The notes: generated by a model not told the origin, from the letters alone. 64,000 bases of DNA from Streptococcus bovimastitidis (GCF_001885095.1 NZ_LZDD01000003.1:186001-250000), one strand, 5' to 3'; positions 53,235-62,592 are shown, counted from the stretch's first letter. Numbers and translations: made by a program.

Positions 53235-53900
53235 TTAGTCCCATTCAGCCATTTCTGTTAGTGCCTTTGGATTTAGAATCTGATAGTTCTTAAAAGACTT
53301 GGTTTCGATGATTTCCGCCTGTTTTAATTGATTAATGACACGGTGCAGATGGCGATAACTGGTGCCAAAAGAATCGGCTAACAGTGGTAAGTTCAATTGG
53401 AAATGGCCATCTGACTGACTTTCTAAGATGTGTTTAGCTAAGCGTTCTTTGACCGTATAGGTGACATTTTGGGTGCTTTTAATATTCTGTTTGTAAAAAT
53501 TTTTAGCCAATTCATGGCTAATTTGGTATAAAAAGTTGGGGTTTGCCAATAACTTTTCTTTGGTGATATTGTTTAATTGGATGACATAGGTCTCCTCAAG
53601 GGCAATGACCGAAGTGACGGCTTTTTGATTGGTTAGGATTTCAATATTGCCAATGATACAGGGTTGTTTATAGCTCTCTAAGACATGTTCCTTGCCATTA
53701 GAAAGGCGTCTAACTATTTTGACATTGCCGCCAAGGGCATAGGCTAAAAATGATATTTTTTGATCTTGATGGCAGATGATTTGCCCTTTCTGATAGCGCA
53801 AAAGTGTCAATTCTGAACGCAAAGATGGAGGGAAAAAATCTTCCAAGTCATATTCTTTCAGTAGTTGCTCTAATATTTCTTGATTTGTAATCGTCTTCAT
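53235..53900 (-). CDS. Crp/Fnr-family transcriptional regulator
   Basis: This 221-residue protein has a cyclic-nucleotide-binding-type beta-roll (about 25-125; GQIICHQDQKISFLAYALGGNVKIV) and a C-terminal Crp-type helix-turn-helix (about 165-215; LLADSFGTSYRHLHRVINQL). No Cys cluster of Fnr type is present at the N-terminus, so oxygen sensing by an iron-sulfur cluster is unlikely. It is divergent from an MFS permease gene, its probable target. Confidence 0.85.
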   Translation of the reverse strand: MKTITNQEILEQLLKEYDLEDFFPPSLRSELTLLRYQKGQIICHQDQKISFLAYALGGNVKIVRRLSNGKEHVLESYKQPCIIGNIEILTNQKAVTSVIALEETYVIQLNNITKEKLLANPNFLYQISHELAKNFYKQNIKSTQNVTYTVKERLAKHILESQSDGHFQLNLPLLADSFGTSYRHLHRVINQLKQAEIIETKSFKNYQILNPKALTEMAEWD

Positions 53901-53990
53901 GTTAATTTTGTGACCTTGGTCCTATTTTTATTTGTCGCTTTTGATTATACTGAAGTAAATGAGAATTAACAAGAAAAAGGACGGTAATAC

Positions 53991-55148
53991 GTGAAAGCAT
54001 TTTTAGAAAAAGTCTCATTATTAAGTCTTTCCTTAATGATGATTTCCCCCTTCTCAGTAGCGCCAGCAATTCCACGGATGCTACTATTTTTCGAAAAGCA
54101 GGGCTATGGTGAAAGCAGTGTTAATATTTTATTCTCGCTCTCATCTTTCGCAATCTTAGCTGTTCTATTGGCCAATCCCTTGCTCAGTAAATACCTTAAA
54201 GAAAAGCAAACCATAATTCTAGGCTTACTGATGATTGCCTTAGGTGGTGGTAGTCCTGTATTGATTCAAGCTTACCCGGTGCTTTTCTTATCTCGGATTC
54301 TGCTTGGTCTAGGGATTGGACTCATTAACGCTAAGGCTATTAATATTATAAGTGAGCGTTATTCTGGCAAAGAAAAAATTACCCTCCTAGGTTATCGGGG
54401 ATCGGCGGAAGTTCTGGGTTCAGCGGCCTTCACCTTTTTGGCTGGTTTCCTGATTACCTTCGGTTGGTCCAAAGCCTACGCTATCTACTTTTTTGCTCTC
54501 ATTATTTTGGGGCTCTACCTCTTGTTTGTTCCCCAGATTCCGGAGGTCATTCATGAGCAGAAAAGTCCGAAAAGCCAGAAGTTTACCTTCCAACAATTGC
54601 TGATGATTATTGGTCTGGCCATTTATGCTGGTTTTGTGATTATCGTTAATACCTCTATCACCATGCGGATTCCATTAGTTGTAGCCCTGCAAAGCCTTGG
54701 TTCGCCAGCAGCTGCCAGCCTGGTCCTCAGTCTAATGATGCTGATGGGCATCTTGGCAGGCATTAGCTTCAGTGCTTTCTTGGCGCGTTTTAAGGAGAGC
54801 CTACCGGCAATAGTGGCCATTTTACTAGGTTTAGGAACCTTGATCTTGTGGCTAGCGAATAGCTTGTTCCTGATTGCTATCGGAGCTTTGCTGACAGGAT
54901 TTGTTTATAGTCTGGGGGTTACCTATGTTTTCCATCACGTGTCAGAAAAAATTCCTGCCCAGCAACTGACCAATGCTACAACCTTAGTTTTACTTGGCTG
55001 TAACATTGGTGGTGGTGGCGCAGCCTTGATACTACAAGTCTTTTCTTACTTATCACCATCGTTGGTTCTCCCTTACTTAGTTTATGGCTTGCTCAGTTTA
55101 GGACTTGGTATCCTGCTCACTGTCAGAAGATTAGGGAAAACAAACTAG
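53991..55148 (+). CDS. major facilitator superfamily permease
   Basis: This 385-residue membrane protein has about 12 hydrophobic segments. An MFS-type A motif region lies near residue 60-75, and RILLGLGIGLINAKA resembles motif B. It is probably a drug or metabolite exporter; the substrate is unknown. The start is GTG at 53991, preceded by AAGGAC. A -10 TATACT lies at 53946-53951. The adjacent divergent Crp/Fnr gene is a likely regulator. Confidence 0.85.
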   Translation: MKAFLEKVSLLSLSLMMISPFSVAPAIPRMLLFFEKQGYGESSVNILFSLSSFAILAVLLANPLLSKYLKEKQTIILGLLMIALGGGSPVLIQAYPVLFLSRILLGLGIGLINAKAINIISERYSGKEKITLLGYRGSAEVLGSAAFTFLAGFLITFGWSKAYAIYFFALIILGLYLLFVPQIPEVIHEQKSPKSQKFTFQQLLMIIGLAIYAGFVIIVNTSITMRIPLVVALQSLGSPAAASLVLSLMMLMGILAGISFSAFLARFKESLPAIVAILLGLGTLILWLANSLFLIAIGALLTGFVYSLGVTYVFHHVSEKIPAQQLTNATTLVLLGCNIGGGGAALILQVFSYLSPSLVLPYLVYGLLSLGLGILLTVRRLGKTN

Positions 55149-55180
55149 ACTGGCCACTATTTAAAAAAAGAAAGCCAACC

Positions 55181-55209
55181 TTGACCAAGCTAAATGAATC
55201 TGATAAAAT
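55181..55209 (+). promoter_or_regulatory. rpsO promoter
   Basis: TTGACC, 17-bp spacer, TAAAAT with TG one base upstream. The leader of about 80 nt contains two small hairpins: ACCAA/TTGGT (55228-55244) and AATCC/GGATT (55257-55274). Confidence 0.75.
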
Positions 55210-55297
55210 AGAGAGGTCGAAAGACATACCAACTTTTTCTTGGTTTCAGGAGTGCCAATCCTAAGACTCGGATTAAGCAAAAAAAGGAGAAAATATT

Positions 55298-55567
55298 ATG
55301 GCAATCTCAAAAGAGAAAAAAAATGAAATCATCGCTCAATATGCACGTCATGAAGGCGATACTGGTTCAGTTGAAGTTCAAGTAGCAGTACTTACTTGGG
55401 AAATCAATCACCTTAACGGACACATCAAAGAACATAAAAAAGACCACGCTACTTACCGTGGGTTGATGAAAAAAATTGGTCACCGTCGTAACTTATTAGG
55501 TTACCTACGTCGTACAGACGTTAACCGTTACCGCGAGCTTATCCAATCTCTTGGTTTACGTCGTTAA
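55298..55567 (+). CDS. rpsO: 30S ribosomal protein S15
   Basis: This 89-residue protein is a primary 16S rRNA binder in the central domain. It shows the typical [27 protein letters not shown] and [21 protein letters not shown] precedes the ATG. In E. coli, S15 represses its own mRNA; the hairpins in this leader could serve that role, but this is inference. Confidence 0.97.
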   Translation: MAISKEKKNEIIAQYARHEGDTGSVEVQVAVLTWEINHLNGHIKEHKKDHATYRGLMKKIGHRRNLLGYLRRTDVNRYRELIQSLGLRR

Positions 55568-55579
55568 TTTCAAGTTTTA

Positions 55580-55658
55580 AAAGCCCTCTGCCGTCGTTAG
55601 CTGCGATAAGGTAATCCTAAGATTAACCTTATCTTGCTGTCTAGGCAGTGGGCTTTTT
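55580..55658 (+). terminator. nested-hairpin rpsO terminator
   Basis: The outer stem pairs AAAGCCC-T-CTGCC (55580-55592) with GGCAG-T-GGGCTTT (55644-55656) and ends in a T run. Inside lies a second stem, GATAAGGTAATC (55605-55616) with GATTAACCTTATC (55621-55633; one bulge). The inner stem is unusually elaborate for a terminator loop. Confidence 0.7.
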
Positions 55659-55685
55659 AATTCTTGGAATGTTTCATAACTTAAG
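55590..55685 (+). repeat. rpsO-downstream repeat, copy 1
   Basis: The first 39 bases (55590-55628, starting GCCGTCGTTAG) match 55772-55810 at 35 of 39 positions. The similarity continues through the T run to TTAAG. This copy keeps both stems of the terminator. Confidence 0.75.
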
Positions 55686-55734
55686 TTATGCCTGCGACAG
55701 GCAAACTTGTCAGAAAGAGATTTTAAATTTAATC

Positions 55735-55766
55735 AAAAGGACAGTTCATTTTTGAACTGTCCTTTT
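55735..55766. terminator. strong hairpin between the two repeat copies
   Basis: AAAAGGACAGTTCA pairs perfectly with TGAACTGTCCTTTT around a 4-nt loop. Just upstream lie a 16-bp palindrome CATAACTTAAGTTATG (55675-55690) and GCCTG/CAGGC. The whole gap 55568-56180 (613 bases) holds no gene that I can support. Confidence 0.75.
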
Positions 55767-55771
55767 ATTAT

Positions 55772-55860
55772 GCCGTCGTTAGTTGAAATAAAGTAATCCT
55801 AAGATTAACCGAGTGGGGCAGTGAGTTTTTTTATTTTTTGAAATGTTTAAATATTTTAAG
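55772..55860 (+). repeat. rpsO-downstream repeat, copy 2 (degenerate)
   Basis: This copy lacks about 16 bases that form the 3' arm of the inner stem. It also lacks the 5' arm of the outer stem, so it should no longer terminate as copy 1 does. GGCAGTGAG and the T run are kept. Confidence 0.7.
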
Positions 55861-56003
55861 TGTGTTTTTTCTGAATTTGACTGACTGTTTTTTTATGGTA
55901 GATGTTCTAATCTAAAAAATCATTAATAATAGGCGAAAGAAGCCCATTTGCTGACAGCTTTTTTCTTCTTGGGAAACCTTTGTATCCGTGCTATTTTCCG
56001 TTT

Positions 56004-56016
56004 TTTGTGGTAAAAT
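56004..56016 (+). promoter_or_regulatory. pnp promoter, extended -10
   Basis: TGGTAAAAT (56008-56016) is an extended -10, about 165 nt before the pnp start. It gives a long leader RNA. Confidence 0.5.
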
Positions 56017-56022
56017 CATAGA

Positions 56023-56098
56023 GATACGACTGTTTGATACAAAGAGGAGTTTAAGAGTTTTTCTTAGGTTGCTTTTTGTAGCAAAATCAGACCGTATC
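56023..56098 (+). other. branched leader RNA of pnp
   Basis: GATACG + GTTTGAT (56023-56038) pair with ATCAGAC + CGTATC (56086-56098), giving a 13-bp stem with a 3-nt bulge. Inside are two hairpins, TAAGA/TCTTA (56052-56066) and TTGCT/AGCAA (56069-56084). Together they form a three-way junction. In E. coli pnp mRNA is autoregulated through a leader hairpin cut by RNase III; a similar role here is inferred. Confidence 0.55.
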
Positions 56099-56180
56099 AC
56101 AAAAAGATATTTTGAAAGGAAGAATAAGTTTTGCTGGGGATTAACGACTTTCTTCAAGACTTATTTTAGGAACACAATTT

Positions 56181-58352
56181 ATGTCAAAACAAACATTTAC
56201 AACAACTTTTGCTGGTAAACCTTTAGTTGTTGAAATTGGTCAAGTTGCCAAACAAGCTAACGGCGCAACAATTGTTCGCTATGGAGAATCAACTGTCCTT
56301 ACAGCTGCTGTTATGTCTAAGAAAATGGCAACTGGCGATTTTTTCCCATTACAAGTTAATTATGAGGAAAAAATGTATGCTGCAGGAAAATTCCCTGGTG
56401 GCTTCATGAAACGTGAAGGTCGACCGTCAACAGATGCGACTTTAACTGCTCGTTTAATTGACCGCCCAATCCGTCCAATGTTTGCGGAAGGTTTCCGTAA
56501 CGAAATCCAAGTTATTAATACTGTTCTTTCTTATGATGAAAATGCTAGCGCTCCGATGGCTGCCATGTTTGGCTCATCACTTGCTCTTTCAATCTCAGAT
56601 ATTCCATTTAACGGCCCAATTGCTGGGGTTCAAGTGGGATACATTGATGGCGAATTCATCATCAACCCGGACAAGGCTCAACTTGAAGCTTCGCTATTAG
56701 AATTAACAGTTGCTGGTAGTAAAGAAGCTATCAACATGGTTGAATCTGGTGCTAAAGAACTTTCTGAAGATATCATGTTGGAAGCTCTTCTTAAAGGACA
56801 TCAAGCGATTCAAGAATTGATTGCCTTCCAAGAAGAGATTGTCGCTGCAGTTGGTAAAGAAAAAGCAGAAGTTGAATTGCTTCAAGTTGATGCTGACTTA
56901 CAAGCTGAAATTGTTGCAAAATATAATGGACAATTACAAGCAGCTGTTCAAGTTGAAGAGAAAAAAGCGCGTGAAGCGGCAACTGAAGCGGTTAAAGATA
57001 TTGTTAAAGCTGAATACGAAGCAAAATTTGCCGAAGATGACAACTTTGCTATTATCATGCGTGACGTAGTTGAAATTCTTGAACAAATGGAACACGCTGA
57101 AGTTCGCCGTTTAATTACTGAAGATAAAATTCGCCCAGATGGTCGTAAAATCGATGAAATTCGTCCGCTTGATGCTGTTATTGACTTCTTGCCAAAAGTT
57201 CATGGTTCAGGTCTCTTTACCCGTGGACAAACTCAAGCCTTGTCAGTATTGACCCTCGCACCTATGGGTGAAACTCAAATTATTGATGGTTTGGATACTG
57301 AGTACAAAAAACGCTTTATGCACCATTACAACTTCCCACAATATTCAGTTGGGGAAACTGGTCGTTATGGTGCTGCAGGACGTCGTGAAATTGGTCACGG
57401 TGCCTTAGGCGAACGTGCCCTTGAGCAAGTTTTACCAAGCTTAGAAGACTTCCCATATGCAATCCGTTTGGTTGCTGAAGTTCTAGAATCAAATGGTTCA
57501 TCTTCACAAGCATCTATCTGTGCTGGTACCCTTGCCTTGATGGCTGGTGGTGTACCAATCAAAGCTCCAGTTGCTGGTATTGCTATGGGTCTTATCTCAG
57601 ACGGTACTAACTATACTGTTTTAACTGACATTCAAGGTCTTGAAGACCATTTTGGTGATATGGATTTTAAAGTAGCTGGTACTCGCGATGGTATCACTGC
57701 CCTTCAAATGGATATCAAGATTGCTGGTATTACGCCGCAAATTTTGGAAGAAGCGCTAGCTCAAGCTAAGAAAGCCCGCTTTGAAATTCTTGACTTGATT
57801 GAAGCAACTATTCCGGCACCACGTCCCGAATTGGCCCCAACAGCTCCAAAAATTGACACCATTCAAATTGATGTTGATAAAATCAAGATCGTTATCGGTA
57901 AAGGTGGCGAAACCATCGATAAAATCATTGCTGAAACAGGCGTTAAAATTGATATCGACGATGAAGGGATGGTTCAAATCTTCTCAAGCGACCAAGCTGC
58001 TATCAATCGCACAAAAGAAATAATTGCTGGTTTAGTGCGTGAAGCTAAAGTTGGTGAAGTTTACCATGCTAAAGTGGTTCGGGTTGAAAAATTCGGTGCT
58101 TTTGTTAACCTCTTTGACAAGACAGATGCCCTTGTTCACATTTCTGAAATCGCTTGGACAAGAACTGCAAATGTAGCCGACGTTCTTGAAGTTGGTGAAG
58201 AAGTTGATGTTAAGGTTATCAAAGTGGATGAAAAAGGCCGTGTTGATGCGTCAATGAAAGCCTTGATTCCACGCCCGCCAAAAGCAGAGAAAAAAGACTT
58301 TGACAAAGCTGTAACGCCAGCAACAGCTGAAAGAAAAGAAAAACAGGATTAA
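56181..58352 (+). CDS. pnp: polyribonucleotide nucleotidyltransferase (PNPase)
   Basis: This 723-residue phosphorolytic 3'-5' exoribonuclease has two RNase PH-like domains with an all-alpha linker between (about 215-310). KH ([16 protein letters not shown], about residue 570) and S1 ([20 protein letters not shown], about 625) RNA-binding domains follow. The tail is Lys/Glu/Pro-rich. Length is typical. It lies after rpsO, as in most bacteria, but with 613 bp between, its own promoter and a structured leader. Confidence 0.97.
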   Translation: MSKQTFTTTFAGKPLVVEIGQVAKQANGATIVRYGESTVLTAAVMSKKMATGDFFPLQVNYEEKMYAAGKFPGGFMKREGRPSTDATLTARLIDRPIRPMFAEGFRNEIQVINTVLSYDENASAPMAAMFGSSLALSISDIPFNGPIAGVQVGYIDGEFIINPDKAQLEASLLELTVAGSKEAINMVESGAKELSEDIMLEALLKGHQAIQELIAFQEEIVAAVGKEKAEVELLQVDADLQAEIVAKYNGQLQAAVQVEEKKAREAATEAVKDIVKAEYEAKFAEDDNFAIIMRDVVEILEQMEHAEVRRLITEDKIRPDGRKIDEIRPLDAVIDFLPKVHGSGLFTRGQTQALSVLTLAPMGETQIIDGLDTEYKKRFMHHYNFPQYSVGETGRYGAAGRREIGHGALGERALEQVLPSLEDFPYAIRLVAEVLESNGSSSQASICAGTLALMAGGVPIKAPVAGIAMGLISDGTNYTVLTDIQGLEDHFGDMDFKVAGTRDGITALQMDIKIAGITPQILEEALAQAKKARFEILDLIEATIPAPRPELAPTAPKIDTIQIDVDKIKIVIGKGGETIDKIIAETGVKIDIDDEGMVQIFSSDQAAINRTKEIIAGLVREAKVGEVYHAKVVRVEKFGAFVNLFDKTDALVHISEIAWTRTANVADVLEVGEEVDVKVIKVDEKGRVDASMKALIPRPPKAEKKDFDKAVTPATAERKEKQD

Positions 58353-58356
58353 GCAT

Positions 58357-59097
58357 ATGAATGAATTAGATAGACGCTTACGGGCTTTTATCAATGCCCC
58401 TGACAACTTTTTGGATAGTGTTGCCTTAGTCAATGCCCTTCACAACTTTCCAGTTTGGGCAGCCAAAGAACCATATGCCATTGAGATTGAGGGCCTTCAA
58501 GTAACCCCTGTCTTCACAGACAAAGATGATATGGCCTTCTTCAAGGATCAGCAAAAGAGTGCTCAAAGCCACTATTGGTTGGAGCGCTCTGCCGTCGCTG
58601 TCTTGGAAGAGGTCATCAAAGCGGGTGTTTCTGGCCTTGTCTTCAACCTTAAGAAAAAAGGGGACTTCGGCAATTCTACCATTTTCAAAAGTAGCGATAT
58701 GATTCAGTTTATCAACAACTATACCGCTATTTTGAACACCCTTATGGGCGACAAAAACTTGGCAGCTGACGCAATGGACAAAGTCTACTTAGTACCGGCC
58801 TTTGTTCAGGTGCTTGGTGAAGATAAATATGATCGATTCTTCCCAACCATGTCAACCCCAGAAGGCAAGTCTTACATTCCGGCCTTTTCTAATCTGGATT
58901 CATTTGCTAAGTGGTATAACCAAGAGGACTTTGGCGGAGCTTTCCGTAAAGCTCAAGGTGTTATCATGACTTGGAAGATAGAAGACATTTACCAACCCCG
59001 CAATGGCGAAAATGAAATTGAAGAAACTGTCGGTGTAGCCGTCAATCCTTTTGACGAGCAACAAATCCTCATGGATTGGACCGACATTGAGAAATAA
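58357..59097 (+). CDS. SseB N-terminal-domain protein of unknown function
   Basis: This 246-residue cytoplasmic protein starts 4 bp after the pnp stop. Its first half (NELDRRLRAFINAPDNFLDSVALVNAL, TPVFTDKDDMAFFKDQ) fits the SseB N-terminal domain. This domain takes its name from an enhanced-serine-sensitivity phenotype reported for sseB in E. coli; its biochemical role is unknown. The gene is followed by cysE after 11 bp, and a link to serine/cysteine metabolism is attractive but unproven. Confidence 0.72.
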   Translation: MNELDRRLRAFINAPDNFLDSVALVNALHNFPVWAAKEPYAIEIEGLQVTPVFTDKDDMAFFKDQQKSAQSHYWLERSAVAVLEEVIKAGVSGLVFNLKKKGDFGNSTIFKSSDMIQFINNYTAILNTLMGDKNLAADAMDKVYLVPAFVQVLGEDKYDRFFPTMSTPEGKSYIPAFSNLDSFAKWYNQEDFGGAFRKAQGVIMTWKIEDIYQPRNGENEIEETVGVAVNPFDEQQILMDWTDIEK

Positions 59098-59108
59098 GAG
59101 GAGATGAA

Positions 59109-59693
59109 ATGGGCTGGTGGAAAAAAAGTATTGCTATTGTCAAAGAGTTAGACCCAGCCGCACGTAGCTCTTTAGAAGTAGTTTTAACATACCCAGGCAT
59201 TAAGGCTTTAGCTGCCCACCGTCTATCCCATTTTTTATGGAATCACGGTTTTAAGCTTTTAGCCCGCATGCATAGCCAATTTTGGCGCTTTTTAACCAAT
59301 ATTGAAATTCATCCAGGAGCAAGTATTGCGGCCGGTGTCTTTATTGACCATGGTGCAGGACTTGTCATCGGAGAAACAACTGAAATTGAAGAAGGTGTTA
59401 TGCTTTATCATGGTGTAACGCTTGGTGGAACAGGAAAAGATTGTGGCAAACGCCATCCTACAGTACGTCGCGGAGCCCTAGTTTCTGCCCACGCACAGGT
59501 TATTGGACCTGTCGAAATCGGGGCCAACGCTAAAGTTGGTGCGGCAGCGGTAGTCCTTTCGGATGTTCCCGAAGATGTGACTGTTGTTGGGGTACCAGCA
59601 AAAGTCGTCCGAGTTCATGGGCAAAAGGATGTGATTCAAATCCAGTCCATCGAACATCAACGTGAGGAATCTTATTATTCCTCAAAATTATAA
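59109..59693 (+). CDS. cysE: serine O-acetyltransferase
   Basis: This 194-residue enzyme makes O-acetylserine, the precursor of cysteine. An N-terminal helical part is followed by the hexapeptide beta-helix with IDHGAGLVIGETTEIEEG, the catalytic YHGVTLGGTGKD and the KRHPTV loop. Only the short Gram-positive helical region is present. Start follows AGAGGAG. It is in the run pnp-sseB-cysE-cysS-mrnC. Confidence 0.95.
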   Translation: MGWWKKSIAIVKELDPAARSSLEVVLTYPGIKALAAHRLSHFLWNHGFKLLARMHSQFWRFLTNIEIHPGASIAAGVFIDHGAGLVIGETTEIEEGVMLYHGVTLGGTGKDCGKRHPTVRRGALVSAHAQVIGPVEIGANAKVGAAAVVLSDVPEDVTVVGVPAKVVRVHGQKDVIQIQSIEHQREESYYSSKL

Positions 59694-59721
59694 AAGACCA
59701 TAGAAACCAAGGAAAGATTGA

Positions 59722-61065
59722 ATGATCAAAATATATGATACCCTGACCCGCAGCCTACGTGAATTTGTACCTTTAGTTGATAAAAAGGTCAGCATGTATG
59801 TTTGTGGACCAACTGTATATAATTATATTCATATCGGAAACGCTAGATCGGCGGTTGCTTTTGATACCATTCGTCGTTATTTTGAGTACCGTGGTTATCA
59901 GGTCAACTACATTTCCAACTTTACTGATGTTGATGATAAAATTATCAAGGCGGCAGCTGAAAATGACATGACGCCAAAGGCTTTGGCGGATCAATTTATT
60001 GCAGCCTTTATGGAAGATACCAAACAATTAGGCATTAAACCGGCTAACCAGAACCCACGGGTTATGGATTATATGGGGGAAATTATTGCTTTTGTGCAGG
60101 AGCTCATTCAAAAAGGCTTTGCCTATGAGTCGCAGGGTGATGTCTACTTCCGTGTTGTCAAATCAGAGAATTATGCAAGGCTTGCCAATAAAACCTTAGA
60201 AGACCTTGAAGTAGGGGCTAGTGGCAGAACAGATGCTGAGACAGAATTGAAGGAAAATCCTCTGGATTTTGCCCTTTGGAAATCAGCTAAGCCAGGTGAA
60301 ATTTCTTGGCCAAGTCCTTGGAGTGATGGCCGTCCGGGCTGGCACATTGAGTGTTCGGTTATGGCGACGGAAATTTTAGGGGATACCATTGATATTCATG
60401 GTGGTGGTGTCGATTTAGAGTTCCCACATCATACCAATGAAATTGCTCAGTCAGAAGCTAAAACAGGGCACACCTTCGTTAATTACTGGATGCATAACGG
60501 TTTTGTTAATGTGGATAATGAGAAAATGTCTAAGTCCTTAGGGAATTTTGTCACTGTCCATGACATGTTAAAAACCGTCGATGGCCAAGTGTTGCGCTTT
60601 TTCTTAGCGACTCAACAATATCGCAAGCCCATTAATTTTACAGAAAAAGCCATTCATGATGCCGAAGTTAACCTTAAATATTTAAAAAACACTTATACCT
60701 TACCGCTTCATGAAGCAGCAGAAAAAGCTCAGTTAGCTGACTTTGTGACTGCTTTTACGGAAGCCATGGATGATGATTTTAATGCTGCTAATGGGATTAC
60801 CGTTGTCTTTGATTTTGCCAAGTGGATAAATTCTGGTCATTTTGATCAAGAAATTAAAGAAGCCTTTGGTCAAATGCTTGAAGTCTTTGGTATTGTTTTC
60901 CAAGAAGAAGTCTTGGATGCGGATATCGAAGCCTTGATTGCAGATCGTCAAGCGGCGCGGGCGGCCCGTGATTTTGCCAAAGCAGATGCTATCAGAGACC
61001 AATTAGCTGCCCAAGGCATTAAATTGTTAGACACTAAAGAGGGTGTGAGGTGGACACGTGACTGA
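59722..61065 (+). CDS. cysS: cysteinyl-tRNA synthetase
   Basis: This 447-residue class I synthetase has a HIGH-type motif (NYIHIGNARS), KMSKS (DNEKMSKSLGNF), and zinc ligands Cys29 (YVCGPTVYNYIHIG) and the Cys in GWHIECSVM. Length is typical. Its 3' end overlaps the mrnC start by 8 bases. Pairing with cysE joins cysteine supply and charging. Confidence 0.96.
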   Translation: MIKIYDTLTRSLREFVPLVDKKVSMYVCGPTVYNYIHIGNARSAVAFDTIRRYFEYRGYQVNYISNFTDVDDKIIKAAAENDMTPKALADQFIAAFMEDTKQLGIKPANQNPRVMDYMGEIIAFVQELIQKGFAYESQGDVYFRVVKSENYARLANKTLEDLEVGASGRTDAETELKENPLDFALWKSAKPGEISWPSPWSDGRPGWHIECSVMATEILGDTIDIHGGGVDLEFPHHTNEIAQSEAKTGHTFVNYWMHNGFVNVDNEKMSKSLGNFVTVHDMLKTVDGQVLRFFLATQQYRKPINFTEKAIHDAEVNLKYLKNTYTLPLHEAAEKAQLADFVTAFTEAMDDDFNAANGITVVFDFAKWINSGHFDQEIKEAFGQMLEVFGIVFQEEVLDADIEALIADRQAARAARDFAKADAIRDQLAAQGIKLLDTKEGVRWTRD

Positions 61066-61468
61066 TTTAGATGTCAATCTTATTAATGGGATTGCCCTAG
61101 CTTTTGAAGGGGATGCGGTCTATTCTTATTATATCCGCCGCCACTTGATTTTTACAGGGCAAACCAAGCCTAGTCAGTTACACCACTTGGCGACCCACTA
61201 TGTCTCTGCTAAAGCACAGGCAAGTCTGATTCAAAAAATGTTAGAAGCTCAGCTATTAACCGAAAAAGAAGAAGATATCTACCGTCGAGGGCGCAATACC
61301 AATAGTCATACCAAGGCCAAAAATGCTGATGTGGTAACTTATCGCATGTCGACAGGCTTTGAAGCTGTCATGGGTTTTCTTGATATGACTGGTCAGACGG
61401 AAAGACTTGAAGAATTGATTGCTTGGTGTATCCAAGAAGTCGAAACCAATATGGAAAAAGGGAGATGA
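61058..61468 (+). CDS. mrnC: Mini-ribonuclease 3
   Basis: This 136-residue protein is an RNase III catalytic domain without a dsRNA-binding domain. In Bacillus, Mini-III matures 23S rRNA ends. The segments LAFEGDAVYSYYIRRHL and RRGRNTNSHTKAKNADVVTYRMSTGFEA match the family. The start is GTG, with GTGAGG upstream, inside the end of cysS. Confidence 0.93.
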   Translation: MTDLDVNLINGIALAFEGDAVYSYYIRRHLIFTGQTKPSQLHHLATHYVSAKAQASLIQKMLEAQLLTEKEEDIYRRGRNTNSHTKAKNADVVTYRMSTGFEAVMGFLDMTGQTERLEELIAWCIQEVETNMEKGR

Positions 61469-61484
61469 AAACATCCCTTTTTTT
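61455..61484 (+). terminator. mrnC terminator
   Basis: AAAAAGGG-(AG)-ATG pairs with CATCCCTTTTT around GAAAA-like bases. The mrnC stop codon lies inside the stem, and a run of seven T follows. Confidence 0.6.
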
Positions 61485-61507
61485 CATTGCTACTAAAAGG
61501 AGGATGA

Positions 61508-62551
61508 ATGTCACAATCTTATTTGAAACCAATGGGAGCAACACTGGCTAACGGTATTGTGCTCTATTTTGCCCTAGCTATGGGGCACTTAAGTATCGGA
61601 ACACTTGGAGCTTTGGGATCCTTTTCCTTTCTTGCCTTCCAAAGCCGTTCTTTTACCTATAATCTCAAAGCTATTTTCCTCCATGGCCTAGCCCTTTGGT
61701 TAGCCTTCCTACTTGGTGCTGCAACATCACTAGCACCCTGGCTTCTTCCCTTTGTCACAGCAAGCCTGACCTTTGTTGCCTTTATCGTTACAAAACTCTA
61801 CCGCATTCCCAAACCCGACTATTTCTTCGTCATTATGGTTTATGCGACTGGCTACAATTTCCAAGAACCCTTCTAAATCAGCTTTGAGTGTGGAACAATA
61901 GGCTTGTCTTTAGGAATAATCGTCTCCTTGCTGGTGTCTTTACTAATCTCCAAAGCCCTCAACCTACCATGGCAGGAGCAGAACCAGAGCTTGCGCTACC
62001 AGAATCTACGTGACAGATACCAGGCTGCCCTGACAGAAGATCCAACTGTTATTGTCAAGGCTGGCCACTTCGCCAGCATCCTTTTTGTGACATCTTACTT
62101 AGCCTATCTATTGATAAATCAAGATGGTTATTGGGTCCTTATCTTGTCAGCCGCTGTTTTGTCGGGGGAACACTTGCAGCGAATCAAAAGTCGGACCTTT
62201 GGTCGGGTGCTGGGCACGATTGTTGGAATCGGTCTAGGTGTTTTAATCCTACAAATAAATCCTCCAGTCACCCTACTGATTCTGATTTTGGTTATTTCCA
62301 ACTTCCTAACCGAACTCTTCATGCCCAAGAACTATACCATTGCTAATTTCTTTACCAATCCCCAAGTAATTATCCTAATGACCTTATCACACTCTTTCAA
62401 ACATTGAGTTCCAACCATGCGTTTTGTCGGCGTTTTCCTAGGCTCTTTCGTGGCTCTAGCCATCATTCTTATCTTGGAATATGCCCTTCAAACCATGATT
62501 GACCATAAAGAAACCCTGGCCTTGGAAGAATCAAACAGAGAAAACCTCTAA
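61508..62551 (+). pseudogene. FUSC-family membrane transporter, interrupted by two in-frame stop codons
   Basis: One reading frame runs from ATG at 61508 to TAA at 62551 and is broken only by TAA at 61874-61876 and TGA at 62405-62407. The parts before and after each stop read as one polytopic protein of about 347 residues. It has hydrophobic helices at both ends of a cytoplasmic segment (LRYQNLRDRYQAALTEDPT). SYLAYLLINQDGYWVLILSAAV and HLQRIKSRTFGRVLGTIVG in parts fit the FUSC/aromatic-acid-exporter family. The stops look like two point mutations. GGAGGATGA precedes the start. Confidence 0.75.
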
Positions 62552-62564
62552 AAATGATAGATTA

Positions 62565-62592
62565 AAAACTGACCTCTCAGAGTGTCAGTTTT
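62565..62592 (+). terminator. hairpin after the FUSC pseudogene
   Basis: AAAACTGAC pairs with GTCAGTTTT around a 10-nt loop. Only TTTT closes it. Confidence 0.6.

Noticed and set aside
53912..53921. GACC-TT-GGTC in the Crp/Fnr-MFS gap as an operator
   Set aside because: Half-sites of four bases are too short, and it does not match the TGTGA or TTGAT half-sites of this family.
55912..56157. Open frames on both strands between rpsO and pnp
   Set aside because: They run through the hairpins of the pnp leader, have no ribosome sites, and their composition does not look like protein.
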